A stretch of 64,000 bases of DNA from Panonychus citri (GCF_014898815.1 NW_026515428.1:372001-436000); one strand, 5' to 3'. Shown: positions 14,282 to 27,073, counted from the stretch's first letter. Notes: generated from the letters alone by a model not told the origin. Translations and numbers: made by a program.

Positions 14282-17200
14282 AGAGCAAGAAAGACAGAGG
14301 TAAAAACTAACAGTCTCCTCTCTCTCACACACACAAATACACTCTCTTTTTTGGTTAGAGGTTTTCATCCATGACCTTGAATATTATTTTTATGGGTAAT
14401 AGTAGTTCACCTTATTTCTGTTTACTATCATCCTCATCACTCCCATCATATCATCTTCTTTATTTCATTCTGCTTTCATTTTCTTTCTCTTCTCTTCTTC
14501 TGATTTTCATCTTCTCATTTTCTTTCCTTCAGACATTACAAAGAAGAGAATTTTTCTTCAAGGCAAGTGATGCAAAAATAATCACAAAATGGCGAAAACA
14601 GGGTAACACATACTCAGTCAGAATTTTATCACAAGAGATTATTTGTGCCCTTCTCCCTCTCTCCTTCTCTCTGTTTCTCCTTCTTTATTTCATCTCACTC
14701 CTTACCCCACACTGTCTATCTAGATAATTGGTTCATTGGCTCAATAATATTTCAAGTATAAATGTCATAGTTTATTTACTCAATCAAAATACAGACCAGA
14801 TAAGAAAAGTTAATCTTAAATAATTAAGCTTCAAAAAGCAATCAACTTAATCGTTTAATGTTGAAAACCAAACAATCTAAATATATATAACTAACTAACT
14901 GACCGGAACTTGTTAATCTTTAACATTTGCCCACGCAGCATTTATAACAAAACACAATCAATTAAAGATTAATAGAGATTAATTAATTAGTTTTCTTTTC
15001 CATCTCAATAATTATATCAGTATAACAAGTAAGATAATCTTTTAGCTTCAAGGTGATTTAAGAAAAATAAAAACGATAATCAACTGATTAGCAACAATTA
15101 TCAAATTAAATCTCTTAACAAACAAAGAGAGGCACTTAATGGTTTGGCAAACATTAACTGTCATCTTACAATTAGATGATTAAAATTGTAACAATATTCA
15201 AATTAAATTGTTACCATTAAGTTTCCAATGGCAACTGAGCCGGTGAACTTAACAGCGAAAACTGAATCGAGTGTCGCCATCTGATGGCGTAAAATGTAAA
15301 CTTTCACTCATCGTTCTTATTCATTAATTGGAAACAATTTAATTTAATGTTATTATTATGATAAATTGTAATTAAATTTGAAGAGCAAATTTTCACTGAG
15401 ATAATTTAAATTAATTACAATTTCAAGATAATTTGAAATTTAGTCATTTATTTTTTGTTTCGTTCATGTTAATCAATTAAAACTCTTTTACTATTAAATG
15501 CCCACCAAAAGTTGTTAACCTTGTAAAACATTTTGCTTGGTAATTAAATCAGTCGAATGGTTTGAGAATTATTATTGACAAAATCAAGTTACAAGGATAA
15601 TGTTAATTAGTTAGATTTCTATGATTAGCTTTTTTATTACTCGGTTTCTTCGTCTTCTTCTATAATTTACTTCTCAATCATATGGATGTTTCCGATTTCT
15701 CGACCTACTGACATCAAGATGACCTTTACGACAATAAACGTATATTTAAGATTCGTAAAGAGAATACGAAAAAAAAAATTTATGTCGATAAACGAGAAAC
15801 AAGAGAGAAAATGAGCGAAAAATAAGCATTCAATTGTAAATTACAAAAGATTCGCGCTTCTAATCATAATCAGGGAAAGTTGAATGATCTCAAATCAGCC
15901 TTAAATCAAGGATAGAGTTTGTATTGTGTTTGTTTTGGTTGCTCTTTTTTTCCCTAACTGTCTGTTGTTGTCTTTTGTTACTTTTGTTGGTTATATCACT
16001 TGTTGTTCAGTGATTGATCAAGATACCAATTTGATTACAATTAGTGGATAAATTATTGGCTTATTCAGATAATTATTATTATAAAAAGGTAATTGCAACA
16101 GTAAGAGTAGAACAGAGAGAAAAAAGAAAGAGATGACAAGTGTATAAGGGAAGAAGCACAAAGGAGAAAGAGAGAGAGAGAGAGAGAGAGAGACTCTCTC
16201 ATTATCAGACTAGCAAACCCGGAAGAAGTGTGTATACGAGGTTGAACCCACTTTTCCCGTTTCCAATTCACTTTCTACTCTTTCTCGAACGTCTCTTTCT
16301 TTCTTTCTTTCTTTCTATCTCTTCTCTCCTCTTTTCTTTCATTTAACCTTAAAAACCCCTTTTCTGTATCAATTTTTTTTCGTCAACAATCAACTTGAAC
16401 GTAAAATCGTTCCATCTTCACAATCAACATGAAAACAAAAAAAAATTGAATCGAATTACTTTCGATTAAACTTTGAAAAGTACTTGATATTGCACTTGTG
16501 TCCTTTTCGAGTTGAACAAAAATGAAGCCAAGGACTATTCTTGTAATACGATTTTAACCTTAATTTTTTTTCATCAATTTTCTGTCTCTTCTTTAAATCA
16601 ATTGGGAATTTATCGTATTCGGATAAAATTGTATTCGCAAAATAACATGAATTCATTTATCGAATGACCAAGTCATTTTTGCTTTACACAAAGTCGAGGT
16701 CATCATGGTGAATGGTTGAATGACCGGTAATAATGTTGTTGTTTGTATTTTGTATTATAAGGTTAACCGATGGATTAATGATTAGCACTAAAACTCCAGT
16801 GATATCAGGTTTTAACCTTTTTTTCTGGTTAATCTTAAAATACGGATATTCAATGAAATGTAAATCGATACAATTTATTGATTAGTTTTAATGTTTCGAA
16901 AATTGTTCTGGTTAAAGTTCACATACCTAGAGAGATATTTAACCTTAAAAACCTCAAAACAATTTTGAAAATTGTAACCTTTATAATATCGACTGGCTAC
17001 TTGACTTAAATGACCAACAATTAAAAAAAACAGATAAATAAACAAAAAATTAAACTGATTTTCATTAGTTTATATGGAAATGATGAAAGTTGAACGTTAA
17101 CTTAATCTGTCAAATCAATTGATTGGTTAACTGTTAATGATTAGTTAATAGTAATCTAGCCTTAGGTTTTAATCTAATATATTTATCAGTAAGAAAAAGG

Positions 17201-18334
17201 TCTTAAAAGTTCACAACATTTAAAATCTATCATCATCTAAATTGGATCAATGAAATGATGATGAGTTGATAAACATGATAATCATGATTCATGAACAAGT
17301 GAGTTACAAATTACCTACAACTAGATTAAAGTAATATCAACAATAATCAAAGCAGTTGATTTTTTAGGAAAACCGTTCTGATTAGCTCAATATTATTAGT
17401 TAATAAATCTATCCCTCATATTAGACTAATTGTGTTATCAAATTTACCAAAATTAATTGATTACTAATCTATTTGTTAACCTGATTAATTGTGAAATTGT
17501 GTTAAAAGTCCACTTCTTTTTATGTTAATATAAGTCAATGAATGGTCAAGGATTATAAAATAATACTAATGTGAGCTAATTAATCATAAACTGTTGTAAC
17601 AATCTAATTACTGATTAGAATATTAGTTTAAGTTAATCAACAATTGAAAAAATGTTTATTTACTTTTGAAGGTAAACTGAAACTCGTTCTGATTGTGATT
17701 AAGTAATGGAAGGTGTAAATAACAATAATGATAATGGAAAACGGGTTATATCAAATCACGGGCGAAATGTTGTTGATCTTTTCTTGATACTCTTGCTCTC
17801 AATTAATCTGTCGTTAGTTTTGATTATATAGTTCGAAAGTCGCAAACTCGAAACGAAACAATAGCATCGAATTCGGACTTTGACTTCCGAGTTTTCTCTC
17901 TCTTTCTCTTTCTCTTTTATTGAGATTATATTTTTTTTTTCTATTGGTGCTAAAACTTTTCTGATCTTTCACCTTTACCATCACCAATCCATTCATCCAT
18001 CAAATTGACTCATTTAAACATCTAATTTGAATTGAATAGTTGGTGATGATCAAATGGAAAATGATGGAGATTGTGATTTAGTTTATGTTAATCTATCCAC
18101 TAATTAATCAGTTCGTAATATGATCTAGATTAAGATTTAAATGATTACAGTTGTAACCCTTGCTGGAAATTAGTTAATTAAGTTGATTGAAAAGGTGATG
18201 ATAATGAGATGTAGATTGGATATGAAAATAAAAGATTGTCCTCTAAAAATGATCGCAAAAATAAATCACTAACAATTAACAGTTTTAAGACTTAATCGTG
18301 ATTAGCGCGTGGAGTTGATCAACACTCACTTTCT

Positions 18335-18385
<51 letters not shown>

Positions 18386-21300
18386 TCTGATTGTGACAAT
18401 TGGTACTTATTGTCATTAAAAGATGGTGATGATACTGAATATGCTGTTGATGAAAAAGATGGGAGAACAATTTTTATGGCCTGATTAACTAAATATCAGT
18501 TAAATTGTGATAACAAATATAATTGTTATGATAATAATAATGATGATAATGATAATCTTTAAAAGTTAACTGTACTCACTTTTATTCGGGTCAAATTGTA
18601 TTATTATTAAGATTATCATTATGTTGATTATCAACACAATTAAAAGAAAGTAAGATCAACAGACTCAATAGAAAGTGATTTATCTTTTGTTTTAGAAATT
18701 TTTTCACTTTCAATTCATTAAGATTGGCAACCCTTTAAATCATTAAGAAACTTATTAGAATAATCAAGATGATGATTATCATTATTTTTAATGACAATTT
18801 AGTGTAACTGTAACTTGAAAACACAACATGATTAACTGTTAACTAATTATGTTTATACAGTAGCAACAGTAGTTACCTGAAGGATAATAAAGCAATGACC
18901 TTGGGTGTTGGTTTTTTCGTTCGTAACAGTTAATCAATAAAGTTTTTTAATAGATAAAGTATAAGGGAGGACAATCAAAGGTTATTGATTGCAATTAGTC
19001 CGATAATTAGTGGTAGTAATTGATCATCTGTTGGCTAGAGGATTAACAATTACCGTTAGTTAGTTAAAGTTATTTTTAACAATTTAATCCAGTTTGTTAG
19101 TGAGGATTAATCAATTGATTTAGTAGATTTGTTCAAATTCAATCAATTATGATGAAGTTAGTAAAAACAATCATTGAATTAACACTTTTGATTGCAATTA
19201 TAGATGATTAATGTTTTGAGGAAACTAAAAATTATGTAATAATTGTATGATATGGTAGGTGATGATGTAGATCAATTAACTGTTAACAATATTGGCAAAT
19301 GAAATAATTAAGAGCTTGTTAATTAAGCGATACAATTTTCGCAGACAATTGCAATTAAATTTGATTGCTAGGTCATCATCACCATAATTAATTATTGTAT
19401 TTATGTTTAACCAACGATTTCAGTGAAAATAATAACAAAAATAATAATAAATTTGCTTCCGCATTTATAATTTTAATTTGTTTTCATTATTACTAATATC
19501 ATTGTTTATATTAGATTGTAACAATTTAATATCATCCAGCAAACCCATATGGTTGAAAATTATTAATCTCTATGTATCGTTAATGAGTAAATTGATTGAA
19601 ATGGTTTAATTAGCATTATAAGAAGTAAATTATAATAGGATTGAAAACTATTTAGACTTGAAAATTAAAGTGAAAGTTTGATAACCTCGAGCGTTAATTT
19701 AGTGATTTACTGATTTGAATTGTTTCATCTAAGGTTAATCAGTGAAGATATTGAAGAAGATGATGAAAGGAGAAGTAGAACAAAGGGGAAGATAAACGAT
19801 AAAATTATGTATTGAAAAGATGCTTCCTCAAAGTATTACGATAAAAATGTTTCATCTTATCGCTCTCATTGAGATGACATTATAATAGCTGATAAAGAAT
19901 AATAAAGTTGAGAAGTTGATGAGGTACAATCGGAGGTCAAAAAATTCGTCGTCAGTACCACTACCATCAAAATGATTACGATAACATTTGAAAGTTAACA
20001 CGAAAATCATGTTAAAAGATATATAATTGAAACGAGTTCAAGAAAATCAAGTGAGAGTGAGAGTTAAATTAGGCTATTGGCACGACGAGTTCATTCACTT
20101 TTCAGCACAATTAAGGCCTTTTTCTTATTACTACTAATCTTTAGTGTTGTTTTCTTCTTCTCTGCAATCTCATTCAATCTTTCCACCAACCTTGACCAGA
20201 CTCTTAATTTCTAACAATTTAATTAATTGTTAAGCTTAATCATATTTAACAAATAGAAAGAAAGTAGCAATCAGTTTCACTTTCATTCGGTGATTAAAGA
20301 TTTAGCTCTCAAGCTTTTCTTTTCTTTTTTTTTATTTCTTCTTCTCTTGTTTTATTTACTGTATGAAATTATTATTAATTGATTGATTAATTATCATTTG
20401 TTTCCAATATTATTAGTAAACAAACAGTTAATGATGTTGTTGATTAGTTATAAAGATTTATTGATAAATCTTATTCCAATTCAATCATAATTTATTATAT
20501 TTCTGATACAATTATTATTACTATGACCTGGGAATGATGATGATGATGAATAAAGGAAATGAATAAAAGTGTGGGAGTTAAAAGGACTCTGTCTTTTTCC
20601 TCTTTACTTTTTCTTCCTCCACTCTCACTACCCCCACCGCTCTCTCATTTTCTGTGTAAGTTTATCTGAATAGGAATGAACCTTCAATTGAGTTCTTCAG
20701 TTATCTGTTTATCCATAGAGTTCAGAGACCTTTATTCAGGTCAGACCTAGTTTTATTTCCCTTAAAAACTCACTATTTTTTCTCTCTTCTTCTTCGTTTC
20801 TCCCTTAAAAACTCCCTAAATCTCATGTACCTTATCTTGTTATACTTTCTTCATTTTCTTTCTATCACCAAGAAAGATGAATGAAAGAAGAGAGAGAGAG
20901 AGAGAATAAGAGAAAGTGGGTTACTTGCGTAATGACTTTGATATGAAACGAAACACTCGGTCATTGACCTCCCAATGAAAACGAGGATGTAAAAGAAGAG
21001 AGGTAAAAAGAAAGTAGAAAAGAAAGAAAGACTAAAGAGAGAGAAGAAAGATAGGAATCAACACTTTCCCTTTTCTCTTTTTACTTCTTCTTCTCAATCT
21101 TCATCATCACTATCATTATTATTTCCAATGAACAGTTATCTTTTTTCCCTTTCACTTTCTTTGTCCCCTTCTCTCTTATTTCTCTTTCTTTCTTCTTGAC
21201 TCTTACATGAACTCAATTGTTTATCATCATTTAGTTTACTCTCTTTCTCCTTTTTTTCACCTTAAAATGGAGATGATGATAAATTGAAAGATAACATGAA

Positions 21301-22710
21301 GTAAATTTAATATAATCAAGGTATTGAAAAAAGGTGAATCGAAAAAGAAGGTCAAATAGGCCGAGCAAAAATTAAAAATCGATAAAGATTAAGATAAACA
21401 CTAAGATTTAATATCCTAATAAGCTGATGACAAACTAAACGTAATTGATATTAAGCTAATTATTGGCTTGATTATTGGATTTTTCAAATAATTCTGATAG
21501 ATGGAAAACTATTTCAGGTGACATTTTGTAAGAAGATTGTGAACTCTGAATGGGAAAATATGATTAGAGAAAAGAGAGAAAAAGAAAAGAGGAGAAAATC
21601 TCTGATGATTTTGTTAGCCTCAATTTAGGTTATCAACCAGAATTTTGTATGTTCGAGAAAGAAAGAAGGAAAGAAAGAGGAAAAGAAAGGAAAACAGAGA
21701 AAAGAGATAGAGTTCAAGATACTCTATCGAGAGGGAGGTAGGAGAAAGAGATAGAAAAAAAGAGAAAGAAAGAGGAGAAAGTAAAAGAAAGAGTATGAGG
21801 TGTGACCGAGTAAGAGGAGAAAGAGTTTTATTCAGAGTACATTGAACTCTAGAACAGAAACATCAACCATCGATATTTTTGCCTTTTCCCTTTGGTTTAG
21901 TTCCTAGTTTTCCTCTCTCTCTCTCTCCCTCCCTTTCTCTTTCTCTTGCTTTGAATATTTATTCTAGTTCCTAGTTTAATTCATTCTTGATTCTAAATAA
22001 TTTTCATTCTTTTGTTTTGAAACATTATCATAATTATCCAACTCATTAGTAAAGAAACAAATAGATGAACACAGAGTGAGAGGAAAAAAATAAAATATCC
22101 AATCTAATTTTCGCAATTTTATGGTAGAATCTCTTGAAATAGAATCTATCAGGGTGATAATATCAGAGAAATAATAAAGCTTCTTAAAATAAATTTTAGG
22201 TTAATCGAAATTGATTGGAAAACTTACCTAGGAAGAATTAAATATTTGTCTAGTAAATAAATCCAATTGTTTTTACTAAAATTTGAGCAATAATCCGTAA
22301 ACACAGTAAGTCTTAAGGCTTTTGGTCCGATTAAAGATGCTGTTGATCCAAAGTGTATATGATATTCAAGAATTTATCACAACAAGTACACAGTATAAAG
22401 TTTAATCCATTAATTATAAATAAATATCAGTTGATTAAAGGTCTTTAAAGTGGTGATAATGAAATACCAAAATGACAGGGATTTCAACTTGCAAAGGCAC
22501 AATAATGATAATCACCTGATGAAAACCTTGCGACGATAATGGGGACTGAAGATTAGATGAGATAACATTGACCAATCGTTCCGATGAAAAGAAGAGAAAA
22601 AGAAAAGAAATCCGAAAATTGTTGACAATTAAAATTTAAATTCAAAGTCAAAACAAAAAAGAAAAATGAAAAAAGAGTTTTTCTTTCAAAACGTTGAAAG
22701 TCTATTCAAT
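12051..22710. other. Gene desert, continued; AT-rich and purine/pyrimidine tracts
   Basis: No supported gene. The block holds GA/CT tracts (14251-14278, about 16167-16193, 18334-18382) and long purine-rich runs around 20880-21060 and 21540-21830. From about 15 kb it becomes strongly AT-rich, with many TTAATTA/AATTAAT words. Exact TGACCTTG/CAAGGTCA motifs occur at 12981, 13299, 14075, 14372 and 18896. A 15-bp palindrome with a CGCCAT arm lies at 15275-15289. A 66-codon ATG frame on the - strand (16656-16456) is not low-complexity, but nothing recognisable supports it. Confidence 0.55.
18334..18382. repeat. (CT)n microsatellite
   Basis: An almost uninterrupted CT run of about 48 bp lies in AT-rich non-coding DNA. 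It is the complement type of the GA tracts elsewhere in the desert. Confidence 0.95.
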
Positions 22711-23501
22711 TTAAAGACTAAATTGATTTTGGTTGTTAATCACTGAGAGGGAATAACGATAATATGATGAAAGATGAGACACGCGAAGAGAATATTCTTG
22801 AGATTTAAAACACAATTAAAGGTAAAAATATGAAGAAAATTTAATTGTATCTGTGCAAAAGATGAAGAAAATTTAAATTATCCAAGAGAGAAAAAAGTCA
22901 ATCCAAATGTTGAAAGAGTAAAACAATTAAATGGCAATTGATGGATCGAGAAAATTGTTGATAATTCAACGAGATTATACAATCTACAGTTGATTAATTA
23001 AAGCACAAAGTGATAAACACACACATACAATTGATTATCCATCTAATTGAAAGTTAATTTGATAACAATTAAGAGGGAAATGGTAACATTAACAGCGACA
23101 TGTTCATTTTCTGACACTAACACTTTCCCTCAATGAAAAGAGAACAAAATAAAAAAAAGAACAAAAAATGTTCTTTTTTTCGGAGCGACACCTATCGTTC
23201 GATTTTTCGATTCATTTTTATTCTTTTGCTATTTTTTACTCTAATTACAAGTTTTTCTTTTCTAATTAATTTTATTCTCATCAAATTTTCTCTGTTTAAT
23301 TGGTTTAAATTGCTTTTTTTGTTGGTCTCTTGATTTAATTTCCGAGATTCTAAAGAGTTTGATTGTTTCAATTTTCTATCAACGTTGTGGTTGGTTTACT
23401 TTTCCATCGAGAGATGGAGCTTATCGTGTTAATGGAAATCATGCTCAATGGTAATGTGATTAAACTGCTGACTAATCTTGAAGTGAATTGATTGTTGGTT
23501 T
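22711..23501 (+). promoter_or_regulatory. Left arm of an inverted promoter/leader duplication, upstream of PSMD14
   Basis: This stretch is the reverse complement of 26203-26771, which lies upstream of the minus-strand TMEM165 gene. Similarity is clear along the whole arm and is highest in a 122-bp core (23343-23464 against 26241-26362), where I count two mismatches. The left arm has roughly 230 extra bases, about 23020-23250. The core contains a TCCATC-GAGA-GATGGA stem-loop and a 25-codon upstream frame that opens at the last ATG of that hairpin. Each arm reads toward its own gene, so the two genes appear to share a duplicated promoter and 5' leader. Confidence 0.85.
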
Positions 23502-23568
23502 CAATTGTTTTTTTCTCTCTGGTTTAATTAATTTCCTTTGCAATTTAATTTTCATTTAATTTTCTACT

Positions 23569-24766
23569 ATGGATCGTATATTGAGTCTTGGTGGTGGTCT
23601 TGGTAATTTGAGACAGGTAAGTTTTGGTTATAATCTTTAGATTTTGTTGATTTGATTGTCTTGTGTTTGTTTTTCATTGCCTTGCTTTTGATTTCCAATT
23701 TTGATGATGGTTATGATTTGTGATTTGTGATCTTTGATTTTGATTGTTTTTTTTTAATTTTTCTTTTTGCTTATAGGGAGGTGGTGCTTCAGATGGACCT
23801 GTGGTTGACACTGCCGAGCAAGTTTATATCTCATCTTTAGCTTTACTTAAAATGTTGAAACATGGTAGAGCTGGTGTTCCTATGGAGGTTATGGGTTTAA
23901 TGTTGGGTGAATTTGTCGATGATTATACTGTTCGGGTTATTGATTGTTTTGCTATGCCACAAAGTGGTACTGGTGTTAGTGTTGAAGCAGTTGACCCTGT
24001 CTTTCAAGCTAAAATGTTAGGTAAGTTATCAGATGTGACAGTTTCTAGTTATACTTGTGTGTTTTTTTTTGAATATCAGTTTTAATCACATGGTTTTCCT
24101 ACAATTTTAATTTGCCTTACAGATATGCTTAAACAAACTGGTCGACCAGAAATGGTTGTTGGCTGGTATCACTCTCATCCTGGTTTTGGTTGTTGGCTTT
24201 CTGGTGTTGATATTAATACCCAACAAAGTTTTGAAGCGCTATCAGATCGAGCTGTTGCCGTGGTAGTTGATCCCATCCAAAGTGTCAAAGGAAAAGTTGT
24301 CATCGATGCTTTCCGTTTAATCAATGCTAACATGATGGTTTTGGGACAAGAACCTAGACAAACAACATCCAACTTGGGCCATTTAAATAAACCCTCAATT
24401 CAAGCCTTGATTCATGGACTTAATCGTCATTACTATTCTATTTCGATTAATTATCGTAAAAATGAATTGGAACAGAAAATGCTTTCCAATTTACACAAGA
24501 AAAGCTGGATAGATGGACTTTCTCTTCGTGATTACAATGAACATTGTTCCCTCAATGAGAAAACAGCTAAAGATATGGTTAATCTTGCCAAAGCATATAA
24601 CAAAGCGGTAGAAGAAGAAGATAAACTAACCCCTGAACAATTAGTGATTAAAAATGTTGGTAAACAAGATCCAAAACGACATCTTGAAGAAAATGTTGAT
24701 GGTCTCATGAATAGTAACATTGTACAATGTTTGGGTGCAATGATCTCCAATTCAGTTTTCAAATGA
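23569..24766 (+). CDS. PSMD14: 26S proteasome lid deubiquitinase PSMD14 / Rpn11
   Basis: Metalloprotease of the 26S proteasome lid that removes ubiquitin chains from substrates as they are committed to degradation. Three exons: 23569-23616, 23777-24020 and 24123-24766, giving 311 aa; human PSMD14 is 310. The first exon is too short to stand out alone but encodes the conserved start (MDRILSLGGG). The JAMM/MPN+ motif is complete: a catalytic-site Glu in PMEVMG, then HSHPGFGCWLSGVD around residues 114-127, supplying the zinc-binding His-x-His and Asp. Almost every block of the family can be recognised. Introns are short (160 and 102 bp). AATAAA-type signals follow at about 24793 and 24803. The leader upstream is one arm of the inverted duplication. 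Confidence 0.97.
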
Positions 24767-25356
24767 TCCACGTTCATAACAATCAACAAACAAATAAACA
24801 AAAATAAAAAATTTTTATTAAAAAATTAAAGGTAACAATTTTCTTGCAAACTTAATTAAACTCCACAAACCTCTAGTTAAATTATTCATCAAATAGTTTC
24901 ATCATTGGTAAGTTTCATGATTATAATCAAATCTATACTCATCGTGAAGACTAATTGTTGAGATCAATCAAATCAATTTCTCAGAAAATTAAAAGAAACA
25001 AAATAATGACTCAAATTAATTAGCTCTTTTCATCATAATCACGGTGACAATCCCTTTTTTTCATGATAACTTTTCTCAGGCCTTGATCCCTCATTAATAG
25101 ATAAACAATTGATCTAATTTCATTATTGTTTAAATTAACCAAAAAAAAAGCGGTCATGTAATTGTTGATCACGTAAACCATTTGTATAACAATCGATTGA
25201 TCAGGAAACAAGAAATTTATCAACATCAACTCTTGAATGAATAATAAAGATGGACATTTGTAATTGATTAAGTGACTCTTTAAACAATCAGATGGATAAT
25301 CACTTCAATTTGTACACAAATCACTTCAATAATCATTACCGTTGTTTAATTTATTG
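24767..25356. other. Convergent 3' regions of PSMD14 and TMEM165
   Basis: About 590 bp between two stop codons that face each other. It should hold both 3' untranslated regions. AATAAA-like signals for PSMD14 lie within 50 bp of its stop. A 69-codon minus-strand frame (25229-25020) crosses the region, but it is AT-rich and unsupported. Confidence 0.7.
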
Positions 25357-26169
25357 CTATTGACCAAATAGCATTGAAGTGACAGCGAAAAATATAAAAA
25401 TGAAACCACCAGCAATTGTGACAGTGCGAACGGATATCATTGTGGCCACTAATCGTCCACCAACAACGGCGATTCCTGTACAAATTGCATGTCCCAAAAT
25501 GGCACCAATAGTTACACCGGTTGTTGACTCTTTAGCGGCCAATATTATGGTTGTTATTTGTGACCTGTCGCCCAATTCAGCGACAAGGGTCATGGTAAAG
25601 GTTTCAATATAAACAAGAGACACAATGTGCATCAGTTTACGTTTCAACCTTGTACTAAAAGGAACTGAAGATATTGTCCGTAATATTCCAGTCTCCGGAT
25701 CTTCCGTTGTATTTAAAATATTTTGTTCTAAATCTTTACTGGAACCCGTTAAAATAGTTCCATTGGCATTGGTTCCAATTGATCCTGATTCTTTTTCTTG
25801 AAGGCTCTTCTGAACCTCTTCATACTCTCCTTTGGCTTCCTCTTCAGTCATGGTGTAACCATCTTTTAGCATTTTCGCACCAAAACCAAGAAATAATATA
25901 ATCGATACAAAATGAATCACTTCTTTACTAAATATTGCAGTAGCCACACCAACGGAAACCGATAAAATTGTCATCAATATTAACGCACTAAGAGCAGCCA
26001 TAAATACAGTCCATCGATTATGTCTCATGGCCATAATTGCAGCGATAAAGAAAGTTTTATCACCCAATTCGGAGACAATAATAACGGAAATGGATGCGAT
26101 GAATCCATGGAAAAATTTAAATTCTAAACTACTTGAAAGCCCTTCTGGGGCTGTCACTTCTTCGTCCAT
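25357..26169 (-). CDS. TMEM165: TMEM165/GDT1 family Golgi cation (Mn2+/Ca2+)-proton exchanger
   Basis: Predicted multi-pass membrane protein of the UPF0016/GDT1 family. Family members move Mn2+ or Ca2+ against protons in the Golgi and support glycosylation. A single coding exon gives 270 aa. The two family signature motifs are both present: ELGDKT at residues 34-39 and ELGDRS at 198-203, each in a hydrophobic segment. A charged, Glu/Ser-rich loop (about 104-180) separates the two halves. It is shorter than human TMEM165 (324 aa), mainly at the N-terminus. On the minus strand the start codon is preceded by an acceptor-like TTTATTTGTAG ending at 26179, so a 5'-UTR intron is likely. Its promoter/leader is the right arm of the inverted duplication. 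Confidence 0.92.
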   Translation of the reverse strand: MDEEVTAPEGLSSSLEFKFFHGFIASISVIIVSELGDKTFFIAAIMAMRHNRWTVFMAALSALILMTILSVSVGVATAIFSKEVIHFVSIILFLGFGAKMLKDGYTMTEEEAKGEYEEVQKSLQEKESGSIGTNANGTILTGSSKDLEQNILNTTEDPETGILRTISSVPFSTRLKRKLMHIVSLVYIETFTMTLVAELGDRSQITTIILAAKESTTGVTIGAILGHAICTGIAVVGGRLVATMISVRTVTIAGGFIFIFFAVTSMLFGQ

Positions 26170-26202
26170 TGTAATTACCTACAAATAAACAAAAAGACTT
26201 TT

Positions 26203-26771
26203 CAAATCAACAAACAATTCACTTCAACATTTGTTGGCAATTTAATCACATTACCATTGAGCATGATTTCCATTAACACGATAAACTCCATCTCTCGATG
26301 GAAAAGTAAATCAACCACAACGTTGATAGAAAATTGAAACAATCAAACTCTTTAGAATCTCGTAAATTAAAGCAAGAGACCGAGAAAAAAATTGCAATTA
26401 AACAGAGAAAACTTAATGAGAATAAAATTGATTAGAAAAGAACAAAAAAGAATTGTGTTTATCACTTTGTACTTTAATTAATCAACTTTAAATTGGATAA
26501 TCTCGTTGAATTATCAACAATTTTCTCGATCTATTAATTAACATTTAATTGGTTTACTCTTTCATCATTTGGGTTGATTTCTTTTTCTCTCTTTGGTAAT
26601 TTAAATTTTCTTCATCTTTTTCGCAACTACAATTAAATTTTCTTTGTATCTTTATCTTTAATTGTGTATCAAATCTTAATTATATTCTCTTCGTTTGTTT
26701 CATCTTTTATCTTGTAATCGTTTTTTTCTCTTAGTGATTAACAATATCAATCAATTTGACTCTTTAAAGTC
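26203..26771 (-). promoter_or_regulatory. Right arm of the inverted promoter/leader duplication, upstream of TMEM165
   Basis: Reverse complement of the left arm (22711-23501). The core at 26241-26362 is nearly identical to the left core and includes the hairpin with a GAGA loop. Read on the minus strand, the core ends at CAATG-GTAATG, a possible donor for a roughly 70-nt 5'-UTR intron joining to the acceptor at 26179. The arm also lies between TMEM165 (-) and the syntaxin (+), so this copy may be a bidirectional promoter, which could make it the ancestral one. Confidence 0.85.
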
Positions 26772-27073
26772 AAAACTTTCCTTTTAATTTAGATTTAATT
26801 GTGAATATTTTTAATAACTAAAAAAAAGAGAAATTAAATTAATTGGAAAGAGAAAAAATGTCAGAATTTAAATTTGCCGCTGGTTTGGTTTTGATGGAAA
26901 TTGAAAGAAAATGAAAGAGAAAATTTTTCTCTGTCTTATTTTCTGTCTCTTTTTCCTCTGAGTTGGTTTTCTGTTTTCTTTTTTTCTTTCTTTCTCTTTT
27001 TCTCTCTTGTTAAATATTAATAATTATTCTTATTTAAGTAATTTGTTTTATTTAATTAGTTCTCCTAATCAAG

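Noticed and set aside
16456..16656. 66-codon minus-strand ATG frame of normal complexity
   Set aside because: No recognisable motif, no neighbouring exon with fitting splice sites, and the length is expected by chance in this much DNA.
23133..23333. 66-codon frame in the left inverted-repeat arm
   Set aside because: AT-rich, lies largely within the segment unique to the left arm and has no counterpart in the other arm; more likely leader or promoter DNA.
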